Of a DNA stretch of 64,000 nucleotides, positions 38,294-46,374 are shown piece after piece. The notes below the pieces were generated by a model. That model was not told where the DNA came from. It made no database searches and worked only from the letters and a program-made list of their open reading frames with translations. How positions within the stretch are numbered: position 1 is the stretch's first letter; each line of letters opens with the position of its first letter. The DNA is taken from the NCBI GenBank assembly GCA_002709955.1, contig PAQY01000016.1:1-64000 (forward strand), given 5' to 3'. The translations under genes and the position numbers were made by a program. The stretch is from Rhodospirillaceae bacterium. GTDB taxonomy: Bacteria > Pseudomonadota > Alphaproteobacteria > UBA8366 > Aestuariispiraceae.

Positions 38294-39048
38294 CCTCTGA
38301 AACTGTGACGCCTACCTGTCCGATTTCCGGATCGGACCGTATCGAGGAGTTTTGTGTCCAATCTGATCCCGATGGGGGCACCGTGACATGGATCCGATTC
38401 CCCGATAGTGGCTTTGTCTGCCTGCAACGCATGCCGTCCGTGGATGAAATCGATGATATCCAGGATGAAATTGGCGGCGACTATATGCGGGTCATGACGC
38501 CGAAGTGGAAAAGCAAAGCCCGCAGATCCAAATCCCGCGCGAAATGGCTGAAACGTCACATGACGGGTGGAAGCCGGGTGCTGGACGTCGGCAGCAATGT
38601 CGGCCTGTTCTGTGCCATGGCGAAAGAAATCGGGCTACAGCCGGAAGGCATTGAAATCAGCAAGAATCTTGCCCGTCAATCCGCAGAGCTATTTCCAGAA
38701 ATCCCGTTCCATTGCACATCCCTGGAGGCGTATTCCGGCCCAGGGGAATTCGATGCAATTTATTGTTCTGAAGTCATCGAGCACACGATCGACCCATTCG
38801 ATTTTGCCGCACGCCTGTTTCAATTGTTGCGCAAGGGCGGGGTGCTGTATCTGACAACGCCGGATCTGGAAGAATATCTGACGCCTGATGGTGCGGTGAC
38901 CCGGTTTCTGGGCGCGCCGGATCATAAATTATACTTCACGCGGGAAAATATTATTCCCTTCTTAAAGCGCGTTGGCTTTTCGGATGTGACGCACAAGCGA
39001 ACCTGGTCTTTTGGTAAATCCGGGATTCAATTGCTGGCGACTAAATAA
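38290..39048 (+). CDS. Class I SAM-dependent methyltransferase
   Basis: A 252-residue protein with a central Methyltransf_23-type domain: VLDVGSNVGLFCAMAKEIG near residue 98, LTTPDLEEYL for the later motif. The N-terminal third contains basic and acidic segments (KWKSKARRSKSRAKWLKRH) and no helix. It is similar to methyltransferases of glycan or polysaccharide clusters; substrate unknown. It is translationally coupled to the preceding small membrane protein. Confidence 0.82.
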   Translation: MTSETVTPTCPISGSDRIEEFCVQSDPDGGTVTWIRFPDSGFVCLQRMPSVDEIDDIQDEIGGDYMRVMTPKWKSKARRSKSRAKWLKRHMTGGSRVLDVGSNVGLFCAMAKEIGLQPEGIEISKNLARQSAELFPEIPFHCTSLEAYSGPGEFDAIYCSEVIEHTIDPFDFAARLFQLLRKGGVLYLTTPDLEEYLTPDGAVTRFLGAPDHKLYFTRENIIPFLKRVGFSDVTHKRTWSFGKSGIQLLATK

Positions 39049-39064
39049 GAATTTCTTCAGATAC

Positions 39065-40147
39065 TTATACCTGTTTAGGCTGTTGGTTTGCCGTTAGATT
39101 CTGCAAAAATTGCAGGGAGCAGGCTTCCCAGCTGAATTTTTCCGCGTGTCGGCGACACAATGCAGGATCAATGTCCAGGGCCCGCATGGCGGCACGTTGC
39201 AGGTCCTCGTCCAGAACGCCACAATTGTTATCGCCGATCACATCGATGGGGCCTGGCACCGGCAGGGCCGCCACTGGCACCCCGGATGCCAGGGCTTCCA
39301 GCAGAACCAGGCCAAAAGTATCGGTGCGGCTGGGAAACACAAAAACATCGGCGGCGGCATAGTGGCGCGCCAGATCTTCGCCTGTCTTGGGTCCCAGAAA
39401 TTTAACATCAGGATAGGCGGCTTTCAGTTCCTCCAGTTGAGGACCGCCCCCAACAACGACCTTGGTTCCAGGCAGGGCCAGTTCCAGAAAGGCCCCTATA
39501 TTCTTTTCCACAGCAACCCGGCCGATATTCATAAAAATGGGGCGGGGGAAATCCAGAATATCTTTCGGGCGCGGGCTGAACAGCTCCAGATCGACGCCTC
39601 GGGACCAGATTTCCAGATTTTTGAATTTCCGGCTGTCCAGATCGGCGCGCATGGTCGGTGTGGTAACCATGGTCACCGATGCATCGCCATGAAATTTACG
39701 CATCCAGGCATAGGTAATGGATACCGGCAGGCCGCATCGGGCGTGGATGTATTCCGGAAAGCGGGTATGAAAGCTGGTGGAAAAAGGGTGCTTGTGCTTC
39801 TTGCAAAAGCGCCGTGCAGCCGATCCCAGGGGACCTTCCGTTGCGATATGGATGGCAGCAGGCATCAGGTCCTTCAGCATTTTCGGCAAGGCCCATAAGG
39901 CATTCATCGCCAGCCGGATTTCTGGATAGGTCGGGCATGGGATGGTCCGAAAACGATCCGGGCCGATGACATGCACATCCAGTCCCAACTTTTCCATTTC
40001 CTGTCTGGTACGGTCCAATGTGCGCACCACGCCATTGATTTGTGGCAGCCAGGCATCGCTGACGATTACCAGGCGCTGACCGGGCACGGCAGAGATATCT
40101 GGTTGCACAGGTCCCACACTGACTTGTTTGGTGGTCACGGCGTTCAT
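39065..40147 (-). CDS. agt: Glycosyltransferase family 4, likely diacylglycerol glycosyltransferase
   Basis: A 360-residue GT-B enzyme. N-terminal sequence LVIVSDAWLPQINGVVRTL and the C-terminal donor site with FPSRTDTFGLVLLEALASGVPV are typical of GT4. Its start overlaps the phosphoesterase stop by four bases (ATGA). In alphaproteobacteria a GT4 gene in this position is Agt, which glycosylates diacylglycerol released by PlcP to make phosphorus-free membrane glycolipids. The role is inferred from that gene pairing plus the sequence match in style; other GT4 activities remain possible. Confidence 0.72.
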   Translation of the reverse strand: MNAVTTKQVSVGPVQPDISAVPGQRLVIVSDAWLPQINGVVRTLDRTRQEMEKLGLDVHVIGPDRFRTIPCPTYPEIRLAMNALWALPKMLKDLMPAAIHIATEGPLGSAARRFCKKHKHPFSTSFHTRFPEYIHARCGLPVSITYAWMRKFHGDASVTMVTTPTMRADLDSRKFKNLEIWSRGVDLELFSPRPKDILDFPRPIFMNIGRVAVEKNIGAFLELALPGTKVVVGGGPQLEELKAAYPDVKFLGPKTGEDLARHYAAADVFVFPSRTDTFGLVLLEALASGVPVAALPVPGPIDVIGDNNCGVLDEDLQRAAMRALDIDPALCRRHAEKFSWEACSLQFLQNLTANQQPKQV

Positions 40148-40950
40148 ACGGGTGCTTTCACAGTAATTCTATGGTCTTGCAGGACCGGGACATGGGCTGT
40201 GTTGTCCGTCCATTGGATTATTTCCATGCGGCCATTTGCGTGTTCCACCAGGGCGGTGCAACTTTCGACCCAATCGCCATCATTGCAGTACAAGATACCG
40301 TCGATTTCGCGCATTTCTGCATGATGGATGTGACCACAGATCACACCATCCACGCCGCGCTGTTTCGCTTCATGGGCGACGGCTTCTTCGAACTTGCTGA
40401 TGAATTCGACGGCGTTCTTGACCTTCTGCTTCAGAAAAGCGGACAGCGACCAATAGGGCAGCTTTAGCCAACGCCGGACCTGGTTGAAGTAATGATTGGT
40501 CGACAGAAGGATCGTATAGGCCCAATCCCCCAGATAGGCCAACCACTTGGCATATTTCACAACGGAATCGAACTTGTCGCCATGGATGATCAAATAGCTG
40601 CGCCCATCCGCGCCCTTATGGATTGCCTCGTCCTTGACCAGCACACCACCGAAAAACAGGTTGGTGTAATCGCGCAGCACTTCGTCATGATTGCCAGGCA
40701 CATAGATCACCTGACAGCCCTTGCGGGCTTTCCTCAGAACTTCCTGCACGACATCGTTTTGCGTTGCGGTCCAATACCAGGATTTCTTCAGGCGCCATCC
40801 ATCGATAATGTCGCCCACCAGGTACAGTGTCTCACATTCGGTATGCTGCAGAAAATCCAGAAGGAACTCTGCCTTGCATCCCCGGGTTCCCAAATGGGTA
40901 TCGGAGATCCAAACTGTGCGATAACGACTGACGCCGCGAAACCCGTGCAT
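40144..40950 (-). CDS. plcP: PlcP/LpxH-type metallophosphoesterase
   Basis: A 268-residue calcineurin-like phosphoesterase. Metal-binding motifs: ISDTHLGTRGC, LVGDIIDGW, VPGNHDEVL, IIHGDKFDSV and GHIHHAEM. It is annotated in many genomes as UDP-2,3-diacylglucosamine hydrolase, but the segments KKSWYWTATQNDVVQ and KNAVEFISKFEEAVAHEA match the PlcP type, a phospholipase C that removes phospholipid heads during phosphate starvation. The ATG at 40950 is preferred; the 31 residues added by 41043 are AT-rich and unlike the family. It leads an operon with the GT4 gene. Confidence 0.72.
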   Translation of the reverse strand: MHGFRGVSRYRTVWISDTHLGTRGCKAEFLLDFLQHTECETLYLVGDIIDGWRLKKSWYWTATQNDVVQEVLRKARKGCQVIYVPGNHDEVLRDYTNLFFGGVLVKDEAIHKGADGRSYLIIHGDKFDSVVKYAKWLAYLGDWAYTILLSTNHYFNQVRRWLKLPYWSLSAFLKQKVKNAVEFISKFEEAVAHEAKQRGVDGVICGHIHHAEMREIDGILYCNDGDWVESCTALVEHANGRMEIIQWTDNTAHVPVLQDHRITVKAPV

Positions 40951-41118
40951 ATCCGTATCCGCCTTTAATTCTTTCGATCCGCAGGGAATACGGGTGTAGT
41001 GTGAAGAAAATAAGTAATTATGGTAATTCTTATTTGCTTTCATTTAAGTTTAATAAAAAAGAAATAGAAATTACATCTAACACACACTATTTGCCCTAAT
41101 TCGTTACAATGGAGATCT

Positions 41119-42102
41119 TTGTCAGTGGTTAATAAAAAGGAAGTTGCGGACCCGATTCGCAGGCGGGTGGCGGTTATTTACAATCCTGTTGCAGGATTTC
41201 GTCAGCGCGGTCGTCTTCGCGGTTTCTTGAAACATTTGCGTGCGCGGGGCCATGACGTTGTCCTGCGACGAACCGAAGGGCCTGGACATGCGACAACAAT
41301 CGCCTCTGAATTGGATGTCGAGTCTGTGGATGTTGTTGTGGCCGCTGGCGGGGATGGAACAATCAATGAAGTCGCCAATGGATTGATCGGGCGTCCAATC
41401 CCGATGGCGATTGCCCCCCTGGGAACCGCGAATGTCTTTGCCTTTGAACTGGGTCTGGGGCTGAAGCTTAAGCGTGCGGCTGATATGCCGTCACAGGGGC
41501 GTGTGGCTGAAATTTTCCCTGCCCTGGCGGGCGAACGCGGGTTCCTGTTGATGGTCAGTGCCGGACCTGACGCGCGCGTTGTTGCGGATGTGAATAGCAA
41601 GCTGAAACGGATCATTGGCAAAATGGCCTATGTGATGGCGGCGGTGCGGGAAATTGCCCGCAATGCCAATACCACCATCACAGTCACCGTAGACGGGCAT
41701 ACGCACCAGGCGGGATTGGCGATTGTGACCCATGCAAGCCATTATGCCGGGCCCTTTGTTATCTCCCCTGATACCCGGCTGGGCGATGACGCGATCAGCG
41801 TCGTATTGTTGAAGGGAACCAGCCGTTGGGCGCTGGTTCGATATGGTTTTGCCCTGTTGACCAATCGGGTCGCTAAACTGCCGGATGCGACGTTGCTGCG
41901 CGCGCGCCGGGTGCGCATTGATGGGCCGGTGGGCGAACCCATTCAGTCTGATGGGGATTTGATCGGTCAGGCCCCGATGGAAATTGCCCTGGGCAGCCGT
42001 CCCTTGCGCATTCTGGTACCTGATCTTTCCCGTGTTCTGGTGCCAACACCTGTTGCCATATCGTCGCCCGCGGTTGAACAGCCAGTGTATGGGAAGCCTT
42101 GA
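41119..42102 (+). CDS. Diacylglycerol/lipid kinase family protein
   Basis: A 327-residue DagK_cat-fold protein. The nucleotide motif VVVAAGGDGTINEVANGLIG is near residue 73, with PLGTANVFAFELGL following. Such kinases phosphorylate diacylglycerol or related lipids and could recycle the diacylglycerol made by the neighbouring divergent PlcP gene. The start is TTG at 41119 (GGAG four bases upstream); GTG at 41125 is an equally good choice. The spacer to plcP is AT-rich. Confidence 0.85.
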   Translation: MSVVNKKEVADPIRRRVAVIYNPVAGFRQRGRLRGFLKHLRARGHDVVLRRTEGPGHATTIASELDVESVDVVVAAGGDGTINEVANGLIGRPIPMAIAPLGTANVFAFELGLGLKLKRAADMPSQGRVAEIFPALAGERGFLLMVSAGPDARVVADVNSKLKRIIGKMAYVMAAVREIARNANTTITVTVDGHTHQAGLAIVTHASHYAGPFVISPDTRLGDDAISVVLLKGTSRWALVRYGFALLTNRVAKLPDATLLRARRVRIDGPVGEPIQSDGDLIGQAPMEIALGSRPLRILVPDLSRVLVPTPVAISSPAVEQPVYGKP

Positions 42103-42204
42103 AAATCTTAAATACAGTAGCGTTTCGTTAAAAATTCTGGTAGGTCAGACGGTGAACAGAGGCGGTCCAGAAGGATTTTCCGCCTCCTTACCAGGAGAAA
42201 CGGA

Positions 42205-42789
42205 ATGAAGAACCATCCGACCTGCGGGGCAACTGCCCCGGCTTTTGCATCCATTGTAACGCCGCACCCCACCAAGCGGCCGATAGCGGCGCGGCTTTGC
42301 GCCTTGGCGCTGTCTGGCAGTCTTCTGTTTTCCCAGGTCGCGTGTACGACCGGCCAGGAAGAATTATCCCGTGATGACAAACTGGCAATCGGTGCTGTCG
42401 CAGGCGCGGTCGTTGGCGGCCTGATCGGGTATGAGTATTTCGGCAATGATGATACCCGCCTGTTATGGGCCCTGGGATTAGGGGCTGCGGGTGCCTATGG
42501 CGGAAAACTGCTGTCGGACAACCTGACCCGATATGACAGAACCTCCATGCAGCAGACGGCGTATCAAAGCCTGACACAGGCTCCCGCCGGGGAAACAGCA
42601 ACATGGCAGAATAAATCCACCGGCACCCATGGCAGCATCACCCCCATGCGCACCTTTCTGAATGCTCAGGGTCGGATCTGTCGTGAATATGATGCGCAGG
42701 TGAATGTTGATGGTAACACGGTTTCGGGTCGTGAAACCGCCTGCCTGACAGAAGCGGGTCATTGGGTGGTTTACGCCACGACCGGTTGA
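42205..42789 (+). CDS. Glycine-zipper surface lipoprotein (RT0821/Lpp0805 type)
   Basis: A 194-residue envelope lipoprotein. The lipobox ends SQVAC, then a glycine-zipper region with LAIGAVAGAVVGGLIGYEYFG and ALGLGAAGAYGG, and a C-terminal domain with QNKSTGTHGSITP and DGNTVSGRETAC that matches the RT0821/Lpp0805 family of surface antigens. Its ribosome site is AGGAG, and a hairpin (GAGGCGG at 42159-42165 against CCGCCTC at 42180-42186) lies just before it. Function unknown. Confidence 0.82.
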   Translation: MKNHPTCGATAPAFASIVTPHPTKRPIAARLCALALSGSLLFSQVACTTGQEELSRDDKLAIGAVAGAVVGGLIGYEYFGNDDTRLLWALGLGAAGAYGGKLLSDNLTRYDRTSMQQTAYQSLTQAPAGETATWQNKSTGTHGSITPMRTFLNAQGRICREYDAQVNVDGNTVSGRETACLTEAGHWVVYATTG

Positions 42790-42857
42790 TAGTCTGGAAA
42801 GCATAACCGGCACCTCCTCCCCTCAGAAATCGCAGCTTATACGGTGCGGTATGCGCG

Positions 42858-42925
42858 AAAAAAAAGGACCGCGTCGAAACGCGGCCCAAGTTTAGGGAGG
42901 AAACGCCCAATACGGACGTAACAGC
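42858..42925 (-). ncRNA. suhB/mmgR (alpha-r8) family small RNA
   Basis: On the minus strand lies UUUCCUCCCU, the conserved ten-base single-stranded motif of the alpha-r8 family, at 42894-42903. It is flanked by a hairpin on each side: ACGUCC/GGGCGU upstream (42903-42919) and GGGCCGCGU/ACGCGGUCC downstream (42866-42887). Eight U follow (42858-42865), a complete terminator. Both stems contain a G.U pair that would be a C.A mismatch on the plus strand, so the minus strand is the transcribed one. The family member MmgR in Sinorhizobium limits polyhydroxybutyrate storage. The 5' end is not certain; it may extend to about 42950. Confidence 0.8.
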
Positions 42926-42930
42926 GCAGA

Positions 42931-43075
42931 TTTACAGTGCTAAAGCACAAACTACAGTGTTTACGTCACAACATGATTAGGCGGATCATGTTGCAGTGCA
43001 ATAATTGGCAGATAACGCATTCGAAATCAAGGGTTCTTATCGTGTTGCAGCGCACAAATATTAGGCAGTTACGCG
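42931..43075. repeat. Repeat-rich intergenic region before the serine-hydrolase-fold gene
   Basis: Part of the 411-base gap between the glycine-zipper and hydrolase-fold genes. It holds a perfect 12-base palindrome-like dyad (GTGCT-AA-AGCAC, 42937-42948), a perfect 9-bp inverted repeat with 7-base loop (42969-42993), and two degenerate direct repeats (42990-43018 and 43044-43074) sharing GTTGCAG(T/C)GCA and GGCAG..ACGC blocks. No gene is seen in it. Confidence 0.6.
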
Positions 43076-43200
43076 CCCTAAAAATAGCCTTGTCGGGTAT
43101 TCTGGCTGATTTCGCCTGATTTCTCGCGATTCTATGCAAAATGGTTTGTTGTGAATGTGCAGGCTGCGGCGAAAAATCACAGGGGTAGAGGATTTTTATA

Positions 43201-45057
43201 GTGCTCAAATTTTGCTCATTCTCTTTGATGACCCTTATGGTTAGCACGTTTAGTTTACTGTTTTTCGTGCAATGCAGCATGGCCGAAGAGGCCGGAATTC
43301 AAAAACCCTACCTTTCCCCGGCCAGGGATCTGGATTCTGCTTCTAAAGTGTCAGAATTTGCCTGGGATGACTCTCGTCGCGCCTTGGGACCGGATATATT
43401 CTTCTTACCTGAAGCGCTCAAATCTCCCATGGCCTTGAAAAACTTTCTCCCCGTGGGTCGATCAATAGGCAAGGGCGAAGCGCTTCAAGGTCAGTTGACC
43501 CTGCGGCAAAGCGCCCTTTTGATTAATGTGATTGGCGCATTGGGCGAGTCAGAGCTGGCCTTGTCGGAAAAAGCGCTGGGTCTCATCACCCATGGGGATC
43601 GCATCGTTCCTGTTCCCGCCCCGGAAACGGTTGTTATCGATCAACGGCGGCGGTTTACGCTGTTATTCGGTGTTGGGAGAATATGGACTGAGCCGGGGGA
43701 TCGCGGTCAGTCCAGGGCATTGTTGCCGGTCAGTATAGTCGATAGCAAATTTGGCGCTGTGCGCAATGGACTGGCCAGCTTTCTGTATGGCGATGGCAAG
43801 CCGATTTCCAATTTGGTTCTCCAATTTTCTCAGGAAACCGCTGCGGAGCGTGAAGCGGACATCTGGGGAACCCTGGCGACAGAGTTCATCCCAGGCAAAG
43901 TGGAAGGCGCGCAAAGTCGGATTGCCGCCTATGAAGATCGAATGTCCAGTGCGCCCCAATACAAGGATTGGGCCGATCTGGCCGGACGATTTGGCGCCGA
44001 AGCGGTATCTGGATTCAACGGTCCTTTGGGATCAAAAGGCGCGGTTTCAGTCAGTGGGTTAATTGTTGATGAAACGGTCTATCTGTCAGGCTGTAACACG
44101 CGGCATGGTTTATATCCCTTCTGCCGTCAAATGCGTCATGCCATATCCAGTATGACGCCCAGTTTTCTGGCGTTCGTGGCGGTATCGCATCTGGCCCATC
44201 GCATTGGACATGATATTCTGGTGATGACGATCGGAGATTTGGTCCCTGAATTGGCCAACCACCCGCAATGGCGGCGTACCCGAATATTGGACATGATCAA
44301 CATGGCCAGTGGTCTCGGTGAAATTACCCCGGAACGGACTGCAAATTTCGTCGCGGCGGATTCTGATCCATCCGCACAGGCCATTCGTGCAGCAGGAACG
44401 ATTGATGAGAAACTGGCCGTGGCGCAGCAGTTCCCATATTACCCCTGGGCACCGGGCACTGTATTCCGGTTTCGGACATCGGACAGTTTTGTCCTGTCTT
44501 TGGCGCTGGATCGGCTGGTCAAGCTGAAGGATGGGGCGGGGGCCTCCTTGCGCTGGATCCTGCAAGATCGATTGTTCAAGGCAATCGGGATCGCGCGCCT
44601 GCAAATGCAGATGAGTGTTGGGGACGCTGCCGATCAGCGGGTTCCCGATCTGGGGAACGGCTTATATCCGACGACGGGTGAATTGGTGCGCTTGATCCTG
44701 GTTCTGCGACACAGTACGGGGGGCAGAACCCTGACAGGCCTGTCGCGGGATATGGTTGTTGATGCCTTGGACACACAGGGGGATAAAGGCCTGCCAACAG
44801 GGGTTTCTTATCCAAACGGTGCCGGTCGCTATGCTTTGGGGTTCTGGCGGACACCGATCAAAATGGCCGGGAATTGCATACAGAATATCCCATCCGCTCA
44901 GGGCCGGGGTGGGTCGGTTGTATCCTTCATGCCCTATAACATCACGGGGTTTCGCATTGCAGATGGGGCCCCTGCGGATCCAGCAACACGCGACAGCACG
45001 GACATTCGCCGCATTGGCGATGCCGTCCGTGGCTTCTGTGGAGAGCCCCGCGAATAA
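43201..45057 (+). CDS. Beta-lactamase-fold (serine hydrolase) protein with degraded active site
   Basis: A 618-residue secreted protein: an N-terminal signal peptide (LMVSTFSLLFFVQCSMAE), an N-terminal domain of about 270 residues with no family I can name, then a domain with the layout of the class C beta-lactamase/serine hydrolase group. Landmarks include DLVPELANHPQW, MINMASGLG and NGLYPTTGELVRLILVL. At the catalytic motif it reads SSMTPSFLAF, with Pro320 where the family has Lys, and at the second motif FRFRTSDSF has Phe424 in place of Tyr. So the usual SxxK and YxS residues are lost, and it is probably inactive as a hydrolase. GTG start at 43201 with GAGG upstream. Confidence 0.78.
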   Translation: MLKFCSFSLMTLMVSTFSLLFFVQCSMAEEAGIQKPYLSPARDLDSASKVSEFAWDDSRRALGPDIFFLPEALKSPMALKNFLPVGRSIGKGEALQGQLTLRQSALLINVIGALGESELALSEKALGLITHGDRIVPVPAPETVVIDQRRRFTLLFGVGRIWTEPGDRGQSRALLPVSIVDSKFGAVRNGLASFLYGDGKPISNLVLQFSQETAAEREADIWGTLATEFIPGKVEGAQSRIAAYEDRMSSAPQYKDWADLAGRFGAEAVSGFNGPLGSKGAVSVSGLIVDETVYLSGCNTRHGLYPFCRQMRHAISSMTPSFLAFVAVSHLAHRIGHDILVMTIGDLVPELANHPQWRRTRILDMINMASGLGEITPERTANFVAADSDPSAQAIRAAGTIDEKLAVAQQFPYYPWAPGTVFRFRTSDSFVLSLALDRLVKLKDGAGASLRWILQDRLFKAIGIARLQMQMSVGDAADQRVPDLGNGLYPTTGELVRLILVLRHSTGGRTLTGLSRDMVVDALDTQGDKGLPTGVSYPNGAGRYALGFWRTPIKMAGNCIQNIPSAQGRGGSVVSFMPYNITGFRIADGAPADPATRDSTDIRRIGDAVRGFCGEPRE

Positions 45058-45915
45058 CTACTCCGCGGCGGCGTTCAGCGCGATTTTCTGGGGTTGATCA
45101 TATGGCAGATCGTTGTTTATCGACGGCACCATGCCGCGCACTTCGGAAACACGGTTCAGGTTTAGTGTTGCCGTGATGATACCGGGGGCGTCCCCGCCAT
45201 CGGCAAGGACCTCTCCCCAGGGATCAATGATCAGGGCGTGACCATAGGTCTTGCGGCCATCCTCATGGTCGCCGCATTGCGCCGGTGCCACGACGAAGCA
45301 GCCATTCTCGATCGCCCGGGCGCGCAGCAGAGTGTGCCAATGGGCCTGTCCCGTGGTGCGGGTGAAGGCGGCGGGCACTGCCAGAATGCGTGCGCCGGCC
45401 TTCGCCAGATCACGAAACAGATGGGGAAAGCGCAGGTCATAACACACCGCCATGCCATACCCGCCCCAGGGTGTCTGGGCCAGGGTCGCATGGGTGCCGG
45501 GGCGAAAGCCACTGCTTTCCCGATAGCTTTCACCATTCGCCAGATCAACATCGAACATATGGATTTTGTCGTATTGCGCCTGTATCTGTCCGGTGGGATC
45601 GATCAGAAAACCGCGATTGGCGAAGCGATCATCATCCGCCAGGCGAATGACCAGCGACCCAGCATGAATCCAGATGCCAAGCTCCTGCGCCAGCGCTTTA
45701 TACGCCGCCAGAGAGGCATCTTCAGAGTCCAGGGCTGCAATCTTCGACGATTGGGAGCGGTCCCGCTGCATCAGGTTCACGACTTCAGGCAGGGCGACAA
45801 GCTCTGACCCTTGTGCCGCCGCCTGTCGGATCAAATCACTGGAAATCTTGATGTTCTGGTCAATCGATGTGGTCGAGGTCATTTGGACCAGCCCCACGGT
45901 CAATGTCTCTCTCAT
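45058..45915 (-). CDS. Carbon-nitrogen hydrolase (nitrilase superfamily)
   Basis: A 285-residue amidase of the Nit1/Nit2 type. The catalytic triad is visible as ELVALPEVVNL (Glu), DKIHMFDVDL (Lys) and the nucleophile Cys in YGMAVCYDLRFPHLFRDLA. The best substrate match is a deaminated-glutathione or omega-amidase-like amide; not provable here. It is on the same strand as and 53 bases downstream of grxC, an arrangement common in alphaproteobacteria. It is convergent with the preceding gene. Confidence 0.88.
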   Translation of the reverse strand: MRETLTVGLVQMTSTTSIDQNIKISSDLIRQAAAQGSELVALPEVVNLMQRDRSQSSKIAALDSEDASLAAYKALAQELGIWIHAGSLVIRLADDDRFANRGFLIDPTGQIQAQYDKIHMFDVDLANGESYRESSGFRPGTHATLAQTPWGGYGMAVCYDLRFPHLFRDLAKAGARILAVPAAFTRTTGQAHWHTLLRARAIENGCFVVAPAQCGDHEDGRKTYGHALIIDPWGEVLADGGDAPGIITATLNLNRVSEVRGMVPSINNDLPYDQPQKIALNAAAE

Positions 45916-45941
45916 CTCAGTCTCCCTTGCTTTGATCCAGT

Positions 45942-45977
45942 TTCGTCTGACTAGGCTGCTTCGTCTGACTAGGCCGC
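45942..45977. repeat. 18-bp tandem duplication at the grxC stop
   Basis: TTCGTCTGACTAGGCTGC (45942-45959) is followed by TTCGTCTGACTAGGCCGC (45960-45977), 17 of 18 bases identical. It includes the grxC stop codon. Confidence 0.9.
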
Positions 45978-46232
45978 AGTGCCTAGCAATTTGTCCAGCT
46001 TACCGCTGGCATCGGCTTCCATCAAATCATCACAGCCGCCGATCAAGACATCGTCGATGAAAACCTGGGGTACGGTCTGGGCGCCGGGCGCGCGTTTGGC
46101 CATGGTTTCCTTATGATCGCCTTCGCCCCAGATATCATATTCGGAATAACTGACGCCTTTGCTGTCCAACAGTTTCTTGGCACGATAGCAAAAGCCGCAC
46201 ATGGGGCGGGTGTAAATCTCAACGACGGCCAT
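45969..46232 (-). CDS. grxC: Glutaredoxin 3
   Basis: An 87-residue cytoplasmic thiol-disulfide reductant of the glutaredoxin fold that passes electrons from glutathione. The active site is CGFC in TRPMCGFCYRAKKLL, a variant of the common CPYC; the glutathione-binding TVPQVF and the GGCDDL motif are present. The final codons and stop fall in an 18-bp tandem duplication. It lies upstream of the nitrilase-family gene on the same strand. Confidence 0.93.
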   Translation of the reverse strand: MAVVEIYTRPMCGFCYRAKKLLDSKGVSYSEYDIWGEGDHKETMAKRAPGAQTVPQVFIDDVLIGGCDDLMEADASGKLDKLLGTAA

Positions 46233-46374
46233 TTGGCCCTCCTTCTTTCAAAATTTGGACCTTATCGAATAAGGTCGCACAGGATTGGTTCATCATGCAG
46301 GAAACCGCCTCTTTGTCGAGAGACGCTGCAAATCATTGCCAATTTGGCGCGTTTCAGGCTAGGGACAAGGGGTG

